NCBI GenBank assembly: GCA_002509325.1
Contig: DADO01000122.1
Span: forward strand, 7,510-26,548
Length of the DNA: 19,039 nt
Direction of reading: 5' to 3'
Source: Methanosarcina sp. UBA402
Lineage (GTDB): Archaea > Halobacteriota > Methanosarcinia > Methanosarcinales > Methanosarcinaceae
The notes beneath the pieces were generated by a model, which was given only the letters and a program-made list of their open reading frames with translations, was not told the DNA's origin and did no database searches. Of the stretch, positions 7,970 to 15,436 are shown in pieces (position 1 is the stretch's first letter; each line of letters starts with the position of its first letter). The position numbers and the translations under genes are program-made.

Positions 7970-9049
7970 TTGCCTTTAAATCCCTTAAACCATTTACTAT
8001 TCCTGATCGACGTGGCACGGAGAAAACAATTTGAGAAGCCCCTGCATGGGGATAAGGAAAACCTGCGCTTTGCGACCCCTGAGCCCATTGCCCGCTATAG
8101 GGCGCAGCGTTTAAGATGTAAGGTTCTGGCTGACATCAGCTGCGGGATAGGAGGACAGACCGTCTTTTTTGCCCAGCAGTGCGAGTTCGTATATGCAGTG
8201 GAAATCGACCCCAAAAAAATCGAGTATGCAAAACAGAACTGCGCGACGTACGGGCTTGACAACGTGAAATTCATTTGCGGGGACGCCCTTGACCCGAAAG
8301 TCATAGAGCAGATCCCGGCCGTTGATGTAGTATTCTCAGATCCCTTCCGGCCGCCCGAAGAAAGCGAGAGAAAGGTCTCAAGCCTTGAGCCAGGGATTCC
8401 GAATGTGCTGGCTGCTTACGGCGAGAAAACCCGAAATTTCGCCTTTGAAGCTCCGCCCCAGATGCCGCCTGAAAGGATTCCTTTTGACTGCGAAAAAGAA
8501 TACATTTCCCTGGACGGGCAGCTCAACCGCCTTACCCTCTACTTCGGCGGGCTAAAACAGTATGACCGCATGGCTGTGGCTCTGCCTGCAGGCGAAGGGC
8601 TGGTTTCAAAACATGGGCTCCCGCAGATAAGGGAAACTGAGAAAATGAAACTCAACGCCTATGAACCTGAACCCTCGGTAGTTGCAGCCGAATTGCTGCC
8701 TGAGCTTGTGGAATCCATGATGCAGATGGCAGGGCCTTTTATGGGAGGTTTCGGACTCTTCAGGGTTGATAAAAAAAGGCTTTTATTGACCTCGGATGCC
8801 CTTATAAAGCAGGCAATGATTAAAAATCACTATCTTGTACTGAAAGTCTGCCCCTTTGAGCCCCAGGAGATCAATAAATTCCTGAAAGGCCGGAATATCG
8901 GGAGCGTTGTGCTCAGGGCAGGCGTGAAGCCCGAAGAATACTGGGAAGTTCGGAACGAGGTTGAAAAAGGCCTTGAAGGAAATAAAACCGTGCACCTTTT
9001 TGTAAAAGACGAGACTGCAATCCTTTGCGAAGTTATCTTTAACGAGTGA
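7970..9049 (+). CDS. Class I SAM-dependent methyltransferase with THUMP-like C-terminal domain
   Basis: This 359-residue protein is a predicted S-adenosylmethionine-dependent methyltransferase. Motif I, ADISCGIGGQT, is at 54-64, the acidic ribose-binding end of strand 2 is VEID at 77-80, GDAL is at 104-107, and the catalytic-type motif is VFSDPFRPP at 121-129. The last 70 or so residues (VLKVCPFEPQEINKFLKGRN onward) resemble the small THUMP-like domain found after such methyltransferases, which points to an RNA substrate; the exact substrate is unknown. The N-terminus has no ATG. A TTG at 7970 gives the longest form, without a clear ribosome-binding site. A GTG at 8012 (residue 15), preceded by TGATC, is an alternative. 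Convergent with alaS. Confidence 0.82.
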   Translation: MPLNPLNHLLFLIDVARRKQFEKPLHGDKENLRFATPEPIARYRAQRLRCKVLADISCGIGGQTVFFAQQCEFVYAVEIDPKKIEYAKQNCATYGLDNVKFICGDALDPKVIEQIPAVDVVFSDPFRPPEESERKVSSLEPGIPNVLAAYGEKTRNFAFEAPPQMPPERIPFDCEKEYISLDGQLNRLTLYFGGLKQYDRMAVALPAGEGLVSKHGLPQIRETEKMKLNAYEPEPSVVAAELLPELVESMMQMAGPFMGGFGLFRVDKKRLLLTSDALIKQAMIKNHYLVLKVCPFEPQEINKFLKGRNIGSVVLRAGVKPEEYWEVRNEVEKGLEGNKTVHLFVKDETAILCEVIFNE

Positions 9050-9099
9050 AAAGAGTTGGCTAGAAAATATAGAAAGATATAGCTTTGGTAAAAAGTTTG

Positions 9100-9145
9100 A
9101 ATGGTCAAAAGTTTGAAAAAAAAAGTAAAAGACAAAAAGAAAGTA
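9100..9145 (-). terminator. Oligo-U tract downstream of alaS
   Basis: The minus strand just past the alaS stop runs into T-rich sequence (the plus strand reads AAAAAAAAAGTAAAAGACA around 9117). Archaeal termination typically occurs at such U tracts without an essential hairpin. A shorter T run on the plus strand at 9211-9220 could serve the converging methyltransferase gene. No other gene is seen between 9050 and 9224. Confidence 0.4.
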
Positions 9146-9224
9146 GAAGAAGGAATAACGGACACTAAATATCCGGTAACCTTAGACTTACTTGTAGAAC
9201 TTATCTATTCTTCCTTTTTTAGGT

Positions 9225-12008
9225 TTACCTGCAAATTTCCTTGCAGGCCTCTTTTACAAGTTCAAGGCCGTGGGCAAGCGCATCCTGAATTCTTGAGGAA
9301 TCAGTTCCGCCGCCCATAGCAAGGGCAGGTTTTCCGCCTCCACCTCCACTGACAAGCTTCGACATCTCGCGAACAAGACTGCCGGCATTAATTCCACAAT
9401 TTAGGGCTTTTTGCCCGGCCGATGCTACGAGCTTAACTCCTTCGGCATCACTTGCAAGAAGAGCTACTACGTCTTCCTGTTTCAGGAACTCGGTAGCGAT
9501 CTTCTGGAGTTCAAGAGAATCAGCCCCAGGAATGAATTCGGCAATGACTTTGAGGCCTGCAACCTCAGAAGCCTCGCCCAGCAACCTGTAAACCATAGCG
9601 CGGGCAAGTTCTTCCTTGAGTTTCTCGTTTTCTTTTTTGAGGTCTTTCCATTCTCCAAAGAAACGCTCGACACTTGCCGGAAGCTGTTCAGGGGGCACAC
9701 TCAGGGTCTTTGCGGAATCGGCCAGGAGAGAATCTATCTTTTGCATGGCACGTACGGCCGCAACTCCTGCTGCAAACTCGATCCTTTCCACGCCGTCCTG
9801 AATCCTCTCGGATTTCAGGATTTTTATCGGGCCGATAACTCCTGTACTTACACAGTGCGTACCTGCGCAGGCTTCAACATCGTCTCCGACCTTTACAATC
9901 CTTATCTTATCTCCTGGAGGCACTCCGCCCTGATAGAGCCCAAAACCGTATTCCTGCTCGGCTTCAGTCCTTGGCATCCATTCTGTAATCACGCGCTTGT
10001 TTTCCATAACCGTATGGTTTGCCAGAAGTTCGATTTTCCTGAGTTCTTCAGGGGAGATATGTTTGTAGTGCGAAAGGTCAAGCCTCGAATGGTCCTCAAA
10101 CTTCTGGGCACCAGCCTGCCAGATATGTTTCCCAAGAACTTTCCTGGCTGCATCATTTACTATATGGGTTGCTGTGTGGTGCCTGGCAAGGGTCATCCTG
10201 CGCCTTTCGTCCACTTTACCGGTGACAATATCCCCTTTACCGATCTCGAGATCCCCGTCAGGATTCTCTATGGTATGTACGATTACGCCATCGTAGACCT
10301 GGACGTCCACTACCTTGTAAACAACATATCCTGCAGAGATTGTCCCAATATCTGCTGGCTGCCCTCCGCCTTCAGCATAGAAAAAGGTGTTATCCAGCAC
10401 TATATGATTATCAAAAACATCCAGCACAACAGCCTCGAATTCCAGGCGCGTAGGCTCGTCATAGAAGCTGCGCTTCGTCTTTGGGAGGTGTTTAAGCCGG
10501 TCCGCAAACGGAACTACTTCGATTTCCTTTTCTTCGGCCTTGTTATGCAGTTCACCAACAATGGAATAGAAGTTATCAGGGAATTCAACGTCCACCCCGA
10601 TTTCGGATGCAACCTCTTCTGCCATCTCGGGCGGGATTCCGTGGGAATCGTAGAGTTCAGTTAACTGGGATAAAGGAATCTTTTCCCCGGTTTTCTTGAA
10701 ATGAGATGCCGATTTCTGGATGATCCTGCGGCCTCTCTCCATTGTATTATGGAACTTTTCTTCTTCAGACTCCAGGATGTCCTGTATTACCGGGAAATTA
10801 TCCCTGAACTCGGGGTACTCCGGCATATTCCTTATATGCATATCCATAATCTCGGAAAGTGGAATCCTGATATCAAGGTCGCCCATCATGCGTAAAGTCC
10901 GCCTGAGGACAAGCCTGGCAAGGTACCCTGCCTTGACGTTCGAGGGAATAATCCCGTCCCCAAGCATGAAAGTCAAACAGCGTGTGTGGTCAGTAATCGA
11001 ATAGACTTTTTCTACGGGTTCCATTATAGCCGAGAGTTTATCCACAGTCATTCCGATAGTTGAAGCAACCTTTTTCCTGAGTTCCATAAGGTTTGCCTTT
11101 TCACTGACATCCATAAACCCTGCAAGTCTTGCATTCTGGGCCAGAATGTTTGCATATTCGGAATTATCCAATTTATGCTCAAGCCCTGCAAGTCCCATGA
11201 GTTCATTCACTATGCCAGGGAAAAGTGCATCATAAATTGTTGGAGAGCCTTTTGAAGCCCAGACAAAACGTTCGAGTCCGTATCCGGTATCCACGATGCA
11301 ATTGTCCATCTTCGAATAGGTCTCGTCCTTGATCAGGATATCGCCTTCTTTGTCGGCTTTGAGGTCCATGAAAACGAGGGTAGCAAGCTCAAGCCCATGC
11401 ACAATTACCTCTACACAGGGCCCGGCGTTTCCTCCACCTGCCCAGGGTTCCTCCTTGTAAGTTACGGCAAGGGGATCTACCTTAAGTGAGTTCAGGAGCT
11501 CGTCACAGAGTTCCAGAGTATGCTCTTTCCAGTAAATTTCATGGTCCTTATTATTGAATGCGTGGTGTGCCATCATTTCAAAGTTTGTAAGATGACGCCC
11601 GCTCCTGCCCACCGAGTCAAGGTCGTTCAGGCGAATGCAGGGCTGAGAAATCGTGAGTGGATTTGCAGGTGGGGGAACCTGCCCTGAGGTTACGAAAGGC
11701 TGGAAATCCGCAATGGACGCAATGGTAAGATATATGTCGTCCCTCCAGCGGGCAACTACAGGATAACGATTGATCCTTGTATGCCCTCTAGCCTCAAAGA
11801 AGGAGAGGTAATACTCACGCATCTGGGAGATATCAAATTCTCTGGAAAAAACCGGGCTTCCTATAAAGGAATAAGGATCGCAGGGTGCATCTCCGCATGT
11901 TTTTCGATCAAGATCACGTGTCCAGAAGAACTTGCCACATGACTGGCACTGTTTCCGGACGAACCCGCTATTTTTGAAAAAATCAAGTTGATATTCATCT
12001 TCAAGCAT
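9225..12008 (-). CDS. alaS: Alanyl-tRNA synthetase, archaeal type
   Basis: This enzyme charges tRNA-Ala with alanine and edits mischarged serine or glycine. The protein has 927 residues from the chosen start, normal for archaeal AlaRS. The N-terminus carries an archaeal-type cysteine cluster (CQSCGKFFWTRD, then TCGDAPCDPY). The class II catalytic core includes ARWRDDIYLTIASI and GGGNAGPCVEVIVHG. The editing domain has HHTATHIVND near residue 610 and CAGTHC near 716, which together form its zinc site. The C-terminal glycine-rich SGGGGGKPALAMGGG is near 890. The ATG at 12008 is chosen because GGAGAG lies about 6 bases before it; an upstream in-frame ATG at 12062 would add 18 residues not expected in the family. 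The gene is intact. Confidence 0.97.
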   Translation of the reverse strand: MLEDEYQLDFFKNSGFVRKQCQSCGKFFWTRDLDRKTCGDAPCDPYSFIGSPVFSREFDISQMREYYLSFFEARGHTRINRYPVVARWRDDIYLTIASIADFQPFVTSGQVPPPANPLTISQPCIRLNDLDSVGRSGRHLTNFEMMAHHAFNNKDHEIYWKEHTLELCDELLNSLKVDPLAVTYKEEPWAGGGNAGPCVEVIVHGLELATLVFMDLKADKEGDILIKDETYSKMDNCIVDTGYGLERFVWASKGSPTIYDALFPGIVNELMGLAGLEHKLDNSEYANILAQNARLAGFMDVSEKANLMELRKKVASTIGMTVDKLSAIMEPVEKVYSITDHTRCLTFMLGDGIIPSNVKAGYLARLVLRRTLRMMGDLDIRIPLSEIMDMHIRNMPEYPEFRDNFPVIQDILESEEEKFHNTMERGRRIIQKSASHFKKTGEKIPLSQLTELYDSHGIPPEMAEEVASEIGVDVEFPDNFYSIVGELHNKAEEKEIEVVPFADRLKHLPKTKRSFYDEPTRLEFEAVVLDVFDNHIVLDNTFFYAEGGGQPADIGTISAGYVVYKVVDVQVYDGVIVHTIENPDGDLEIGKGDIVTGKVDERRRMTLARHHTATHIVNDAARKVLGKHIWQAGAQKFEDHSRLDLSHYKHISPEELRKIELLANHTVMENKRVITEWMPRTEAEQEYGFGLYQGGVPPGDKIRIVKVGDDVEACAGTHCVSTGVIGPIKILKSERIQDGVERIEFAAGVAAVRAMQKIDSLLADSAKTLSVPPEQLPASVERFFGEWKDLKKENEKLKEELARAMVYRLLGEASEVAGLKVIAEFIPGADSLELQKIATEFLKQEDVVALLASDAEGVKLVASAGQKALNCGINAGSLVREMSKLVSGGGGGKPALAMGGGTDSSRIQDALAHGLELVKEACKEICR

Positions 12009-12436
12009 AACAATCTCTCCGGAGGGTGGGGGTTTGCTCTGCCCTAATGTATCTGAAAACAAAAGGAAAGATTCCCCAACTCAACCGTCTCAAGGAATTT
12101 CTAGGCACTTTAAATGCACACGATGAAATTTTAAGTTCATATGCGATAATTCGGTTCATTCATCCTTTAACTTTTATATAATCCATAGGGGTTTAATCTG
12201 AAATAATGAAGTATCTGTAAATCATAGTGCGAATAATTTTGCAACTCGAAGTTGCTTTTGCAGCATAAATAACTTACCAGCTTAACGAAAATATATAATT
12301 ATTTTATATTAAAGCAGCTCCATACTTATAGACCTTAAACTATTACAGATATTTGCAGAAGATCCTTATTCTTCATTTTAAAAGACGGAAAACTATTTTT
12401 AAAAATAATGACAGATTGTGTATTGGAAAGACTCGC
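12009..12436. other. Intergenic region with probable alaS leader and promoter
   Basis: No coding region is recognisable here. Reading on the minus strand towards alaS, a TATA-like TTATATAAAAG lies at about 12170-12182, which would give a leader of roughly 140 bases. A nearer TTTAAA at about 12110 is an alternative. A short hairpin, GCAACT-CGA-AGTTGC at 12241-12255, followed on the plus strand by TTTT, has no visible plus-strand gene in front of it. Neither promoter assignment is certain. Confidence 0.35.
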
Positions 12437-12470
12437 TAAAAAATCGGAACCAGGAAATCGATAGTTCCTG
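12437..12470 (-). terminator. Hairpin plus U tract after the YhbY gene
   Basis: On the minus strand, 22 bases past the YhbY stop, a 6-bp stem (CAGGAA / TTCCTG at 12451-12470) with an 8-base loop is followed within a few bases by a run of six T (12438-12443). The arrangement fits termination of the YhbY transcript before alaS. Confidence 0.5.
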
Positions 12471-12491
12471 TGCCTGAATTCTTATCTGTAC

Positions 12492-12752
12492 TTATCTGTA
12501 CAGGACCACTGTCCTTCCGCGTATTTCTATAAGGGTGGATCTTGTAGCGGCTGCAATTTCTTCTGCGATAGCTTCTAAGTCTTTTCCTTCTTCAGCACTT
12601 TTAAGTACCCTTATCTTCACAAGCCTGTTAGCTTTTATCTGTTTATTCAATTCTTCGATTAGAGTGTCTGTTACCCCATTCTTCCCGATATTGAGAATAG
12701 GGGAAAGCTGGTTTGCCTGGGCTTTTAACCTGTATAACTTTTCTTTCTCCAT
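12492..12752 (-). CDS. YhbY-family (CRM domain) RNA-binding protein
   Basis: This 86-residue protein consists of a single CRM/YhbY domain. It has an N-terminal basic helix (KLYRLKAQANQL), the signature LNIGKNGVTDTLIEELN with the GxxG-like GKNG loop at about 23-26, a central LVKIRVLK strand, an acidic helix, and a final IRGRTVVLYR strand. Members bind RNA. The bacterial homologue associates with pre-50S ribosomal particles, and archaeal members are thought to act in ribosome assembly. The start has a good ribosome-binding site (GAGGAGAGG) a few bases before the ATG. It lies upstream of alaS on the same strand but has its own terminator-like hairpin. A 10-bp tandem duplication (CTTATCTGTA) covers the stop codon. 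Confidence 0.93.
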   Translation of the reverse strand: MEKEKLYRLKAQANQLSPILNIGKNGVTDTLIEELNKQIKANRLVKIRVLKSAEEGKDLEAIAEEIAAATRSTLIEIRGRTVVLYR

Positions 12753-12790
12753 TGCCTCTCCTCACATTCACAAGTATAAACTCATTCTGC

Positions 12791-12806
12791 TAATTATAAA
12801 TTCCTC
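12791..12806 (-). promoter_or_regulatory. BRE/TATA-like promoter of the YhbY gene
   Basis: On the minus strand GAGGAATTTATAATTA combines a purine-rich BRE-like element with a TATA box about 45 bases before the ATG. This would place transcription start near 12770 and leave a short leader containing the ribosome-binding site. Confidence 0.45.
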
Positions 12807-12809
12807 ATA

Positions 12810-13286
12810 TTATTATAATTTCATTACAAAATTATACAACTATTGATAAAAAGGTCATTTATTAATAAAAAGATCACTTGCTTCTGAATTTACTTTCTAT
12901 TTATTTGGAGCCATTTACCATTCATCCAGATTTCTTCCTTTTCTCATCAGCATCTATATCAACTTTCCTGATAAACAGAAAAACAGTCAGTTAAGCATTA
13001 TATCTAATATTGGCAATCAGTTAAGCTTTCGATCCAACTTTAACAGTTAGTAAAGCTTTTTTGGGGATTCTACATCTATTCTTTTCGCTCAGTTATCCTC
13101 ATCAAACATTCTTTCCACTCAGTTATCCTCATCAAATTTGTTCTAGAAGTGAATAAAGTAAATAAAGAGAAAATAAAAGGTATATCAGGATTTTTGCTAT
13201 TAAATTCGCTAAGTTGTGATTATTTACCCAATCTGATCTAAAACAGGCTGATACTCCCAAATAATTTCGACATCTTTATCAGTAGT
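12810..13286. other. AT-rich intergenic region between divergent YhbY and DUF1724 genes
   Basis: No gene is recognised in this stretch. It contains degenerate tandem repeats with a 30-base period (listed separately) and AT-rich segments that may hold the promoter of the DUF1724 regulator, for example around 13180-13205. No single TATA box stands out. Confidence 0.4.
12987..13136. repeat. Degenerate direct repeats with 30-bp period
   Basis: TCAGTTAAGC occurs at 12987-12996 and again at 13017-13026. A variant, CAGTTAGTAAAGC, begins at 13044, keeping the AAGC in the 30-base register. A second block has an identical 19-base segment (CTCAGTTATCCTCATCAAA) at 13088-13106 and 13118-13136, again 30 bases apart. 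There is no spacer variation as in CRISPR and no longer dyad. Confidence 0.7.
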
Positions 13287-13364
13287 TTGACACTTATTAA
13301 AGCTTATAAAAACGAAGCCTGTGAACAAAATCCTTTTTCGCAGGTTCAGGACGAAGACTATAAA

Positions 13365-14162
13365 ATGAATCCCAGTTTGCTTGATCTTATTTTGTTATCA
13401 GAGAGGAGAAAAGATTTTCTTCTTTTCTTGAAAGAAGGGCCTAAGAATATTGAAGAAACGCTTGAGAAACTTCAGGTACCAAGAACAGCTCTTCTTCCGC
13501 AGATAAAGAAGTTGAAAGACGAAGATCTGGTAATACAAGAAGAAGGATTGTACCGACTCAGCGTGATAGGGGAAATTATTGTAGGCAAATTGCAGCCCTT
13601 GCTTGATACTCTATCAGTGTTCGAGAAAAATGAAGAATTTTGGGCAGACCGAAAACTTGCTCCTATTCCACCTCACCTTATAAAAAGGATAAGTGAGCTT
13701 GGAGAATATCACCTTATAGAACCAGACCTCAGTCATACCTTTGATTTGAACCCGGAATTTGTAAAACATCTTTCCAATTCAAGCTGCATCCATATGTTTT
13801 ATTCATATTTCCATCCTCAATTTCCGGCTCTTTTTATCAACCTTGCAAGGAAAGGCATTGAAATTTCCCTTGTTTTTAGTGAACCTGTATACTTACGGCT
13901 TGTAGAAGATTTCAAAGAAGAAGGGAAAGAATTTCTTAGAATGGAAAACGCAAGCCTTTACATCCTGGAAAAAAAGGGAGTGGAAATTCCTTCACTTATT
14001 GCTACCGCTAACGGGATAATGACTCTGGGATTGTTTAACGAAAGCGGCAGATTTGACCGCCAGTACGTGATAAGTTTCGAACCACAGGCAATAAAATGGG
14101 GAAAAGAACTCTTCGACTACTATAGGGATATGAGCAGGGAAATTAAAATTAAATTAAATTAA
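13365..14162 (+). CDS. Winged-helix transcription regulator with DUF1724/FilR1 domain
   Basis: This protein of 265 residues from the chosen start belongs to the methanogen regulator group with an N-terminal winged helix-turn-helix (about 1-80: LLSERRKDFLLFLKEGPKNI, then an LPQIKKLKDEDLV recognition region) and a C-terminal DUF1724 (FilR1 middle domain) of about 130-255. Relatives control methanogenesis and stress genes in Methanosarcinales; the ligand and targets are unknown here. The ATG at 13365 is preferred because family members usually start at the NPSLLDLI segment. A TTG at 13287 would add 26 residues, and neither start has a strong ribosome-binding site. The stop lies 6 bases before an IS-like inverted repeat, and the end is a run of AATTA repeats. 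Confidence 0.88.
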   Translation: MNPSLLDLILLSERRKDFLLFLKEGPKNIEETLEKLQVPRTALLPQIKKLKDEDLVIQEEGLYRLSVIGEIIVGKLQPLLDTLSVFEKNEEFWADRKLAPIPPHLIKRISELGEYHLIEPDLSHTFDLNPEFVKHLSNSSCIHMFYSYFHPQFPALFINLARKGIEISLVFSEPVYLRLVEDFKEEGKEFLRMENASLYILEKKGVEIPSLIATANGIMTLGLFNESGRFDRQYVISFEPQAIKWGKELFDYYRDMSREIKIKLN

Positions 14163-14167
14163 ATTAA

Positions 14168-14370
14168 GAGCCTATCCGAAAAATGCTGTGACCTGCTGAC
14201 CTTTATAAATGCGATATCTGGGGGATCTCATCCAGGTTCAGCGCAATCCGAAAAGTGTGTGACCTGCTGACCTTTACAAATGGCAACATAAACAACACCA
14301 GAACGCCTAATTGGATATTATATATCTACTATTCTTAACGATTCTATTTTTGACTGTTAGGATAGGCTCT
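14168..14370. mobile_element. Nested 203-bp MITE-like segment with internal direct repeats
   Basis: Left end GAGCCTATCC at 14168-14177 and right end GGATAGGCTC at 14361-14370 form a 10-bp inverted repeat, with TAA on both flanks. Inside, a segment of about 37 bases starting ATCCGAAAA and containing TGTGACCTGCTGACCTTTA occurs twice (14174-14211 and 14246-14282) with few differences. No open reading frame is present. Confidence 0.5.
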
Positions 14371-14432
14371 AAGCCCTTCTGGTGAAAAACTGGTTTAAAA
14401 TAAAAGGGGTAGTAAATGAGATAGCATAGCTG

Positions 14433-14801
14433 TTAATAGCCGTGTTTCTTCATTTCTTTGAGTACCATTGAACTGAAATCCGTAAAATTCTGGATCCCTC
14501 CAGTCCAGGCAGCGATCATCATGGCGTCATTTATCTCTGCTCTGGTAGCCCCTACTTGATGAAGCCTTTGCAGGATTTTGACTGCGCTGTCTGTGTTGTT
14601 GTTGGAGCAGGCAATAGCAAAAACTATAAGGTGTTTCTGCTTCATGGAAAGCCCCCCTTCTCTTTCATACCAGACTGCTTTATAAAAACCAGCGATACCT
14701 TCGGCAAAGTCTTCGTTTATCTGTTCAGCATACCCAACTGCCCTGGGCACAAAGCCCTTTATTTCCTCGAGTTCTTTAACATCTTTCCCCATAATAATCA
14801 T
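14433..14801 (-). CDS. Carboxymuconolactone decarboxylase (CMD/AhpD-like) family protein without the CxxC motif
   Basis: This 122-residue all-helical protein of the CMD family is identified by the core HLIVFAIACSNNN, then LQRLHQVGATRAEINDAMMI and the AAWTGG helix end. In AhpD-type members a C-x-x-C-x-x-x-H peroxidase motif sits 12-15 residues before the GAT. Here those positions are Asn69, Ser72 and Ile76, and the only nearby cysteine is Cys65. AhpD-type peroxidase activity is therefore unlikely; a decarboxylase-like or other role remains open. The ATG at 14801 gives the full form; an internal ATG at 14792 is an alternative, and no clear ribosome-binding site is seen for either. The gene lies wholly between matching inverted repeats. 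Confidence 0.82.
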   Translation of the reverse strand: MIIMGKDVKELEEIKGFVPRAVGYAEQINEDFAEGIAGFYKAVWYEREGGLSMKQKHLIVFAIACSNNNTDSAVKILQRLHQVGATRAEINDAMMIAAWTGGIQNFTDFSSMVLKEMKKHGY

Positions 14802-14901
14802 ATTTCAATACGAGATAATCGGATAAAACAATATCTTTACAATATTTCATGGAGCTGACTTTTCGGATAGGCTCTAAGTCCTGTAAAAAGTCTTTTAATC
14901 C

Positions 14902-15282
14902 TCAATCCTGCCTGCTCGATCTACTTTTTCTTAATTCCTCTCTGATCTCTGCCAGTTTACTGCGAGCAGAATTATATTCATTTCTTAGGATTTCAATATC
15001 TGTTGGTATGGTTTTTATCCTTGCATCTACTAGTTCTCTCATCTGCTCATTCTCAATTTCATCCGATAATTTGCAGCTTAATTCTTCTTTAATTTGTCCT
15101 ACCTCTTCGATGTATTTATCGAACTTATCGACGGTGTCTGTCATTTTTAATTCTCTGGCTACAGCTTCCAGGCTCTCTAACTCGTCGATTAGAGCATCCG
15201 CGCTCCTATCCAGATCGTTCATTTTCTGTTCTAGCTTAGTTAATCTGGACATTACATCCCGCTTGGCTAATTCAGACAACAC
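14902..15282 (-). CDS. Coiled-coil hypothetical protein
   Basis: I do not recognise this 126-residue protein. Almost its whole length is predicted amphipathic helix with heptad-like Leu/Ile spacing and high Glu, Lys, Asp and Arg content (for example SRLTKLEQKMNDLDR and ILRNEYNSARSKLAEIREEL), so a coiled coil is likely. There is no signal peptide, membrane segment or metal motif. The GTG start is preceded by GGGGGAA 3 bases away; an ATG ten codons further in is an alternative. A 21-bp tandem repeat array lies about 50 bases upstream. It may be lineage-specific and could act as a scaffold or toxin-partner-like protein, but nothing in the sequence decides this. Confidence 0.6.
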   Translation of the reverse strand: MLSELAKRDVMSRLTKLEQKMNDLDRSADALIDELESLEAVARELKMTDTVDKFDKYIEEVGQIKEELSCKLSDEIENEQMRELVDARIKTIPTDIEILRNEYNSARSKLAEIREELRKSRSSRQD

Positions 15283-15330
15283 ATTTCCCCCTTAAACTAT
15301 TGAATCTATGATAAAAATTATAATATTAAC

Positions 15331-15435
15331 AATATGAATTTTAAGCTCCTCAATATGAATTTTAAGCCCCTTAATATGAATTTTAAGCTCCTCAATATGA
15401 ATTTTAAGCCCCTTAATATGAATTTTAAGCCCCTC
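15331..15435. repeat. Tandem array of five 21-bp units
   Basis: Five consecutive 21-bp units begin with AATATGAATTTTAAGC and end with one of three variants (TCCTC, CCCTT, CCCTC). Units start at 15331, 15352, 15373, 15394 and 15415. The array ends 1 base before the dehydrogenase stop codon and lies upstream of the coiled-coil gene. The first 16 bases are identical in every copy. Twenty-one bases is two turns of B-DNA. Confidence 0.95.
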
Positions 15436-15436
15436 T

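Larger units (their letters stand above)
14168..14874. mobile_element. 707-bp element bounded by perfect 15-bp inverted repeats, enclosing a CMD-family gene
   Basis: GAGCCTATCCGAAAA at 14168-14182 is exactly complementary to TTTTCGGATAGGCTC at 14860-14874. Both ends are flanked on the outside by TAA (14165-14167 and 14875-14877), consistent with a 3-bp TNA-type target duplication as made by some IS5-group transposases. No transposase is inside. A third, partial end (GGATAGGCTC, 14361-14370, also followed by TAA) divides it. The unit could be a non-autonomous element that captured the CMD-family gene, or two separate remnants that happen to flank it. Confidence 0.55.

Noticed and set aside
9101..9319. 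Plus-strand frame of 72 codons after the methyltransferase
   Set aside because: The start is a lysine-rich low-complexity stretch and the second half overlaps the end of alaS antisense; no recognisable protein.
9411..10664. Long plus-strand open frame of 417 codons opposite alaS
   Set aside because: It is the antisense shadow of the well-conserved alaS gene; the translation shows no family features and no ribosome-binding site.
12241..12255. Hairpin GCAACT/AGTTGC as an intrinsic terminator or small RNA
   Set aside because: The stem is only 6 bp and no plus-strand transcript is visible upstream; kept only as a note in the intergenic entry.
12009..13364. tRNA or other stable RNA genes in the intergenic regions
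   Set aside because: I found no T-arm-like GGTTCRAATCC pattern with matching acceptor stems on either strand by eye.
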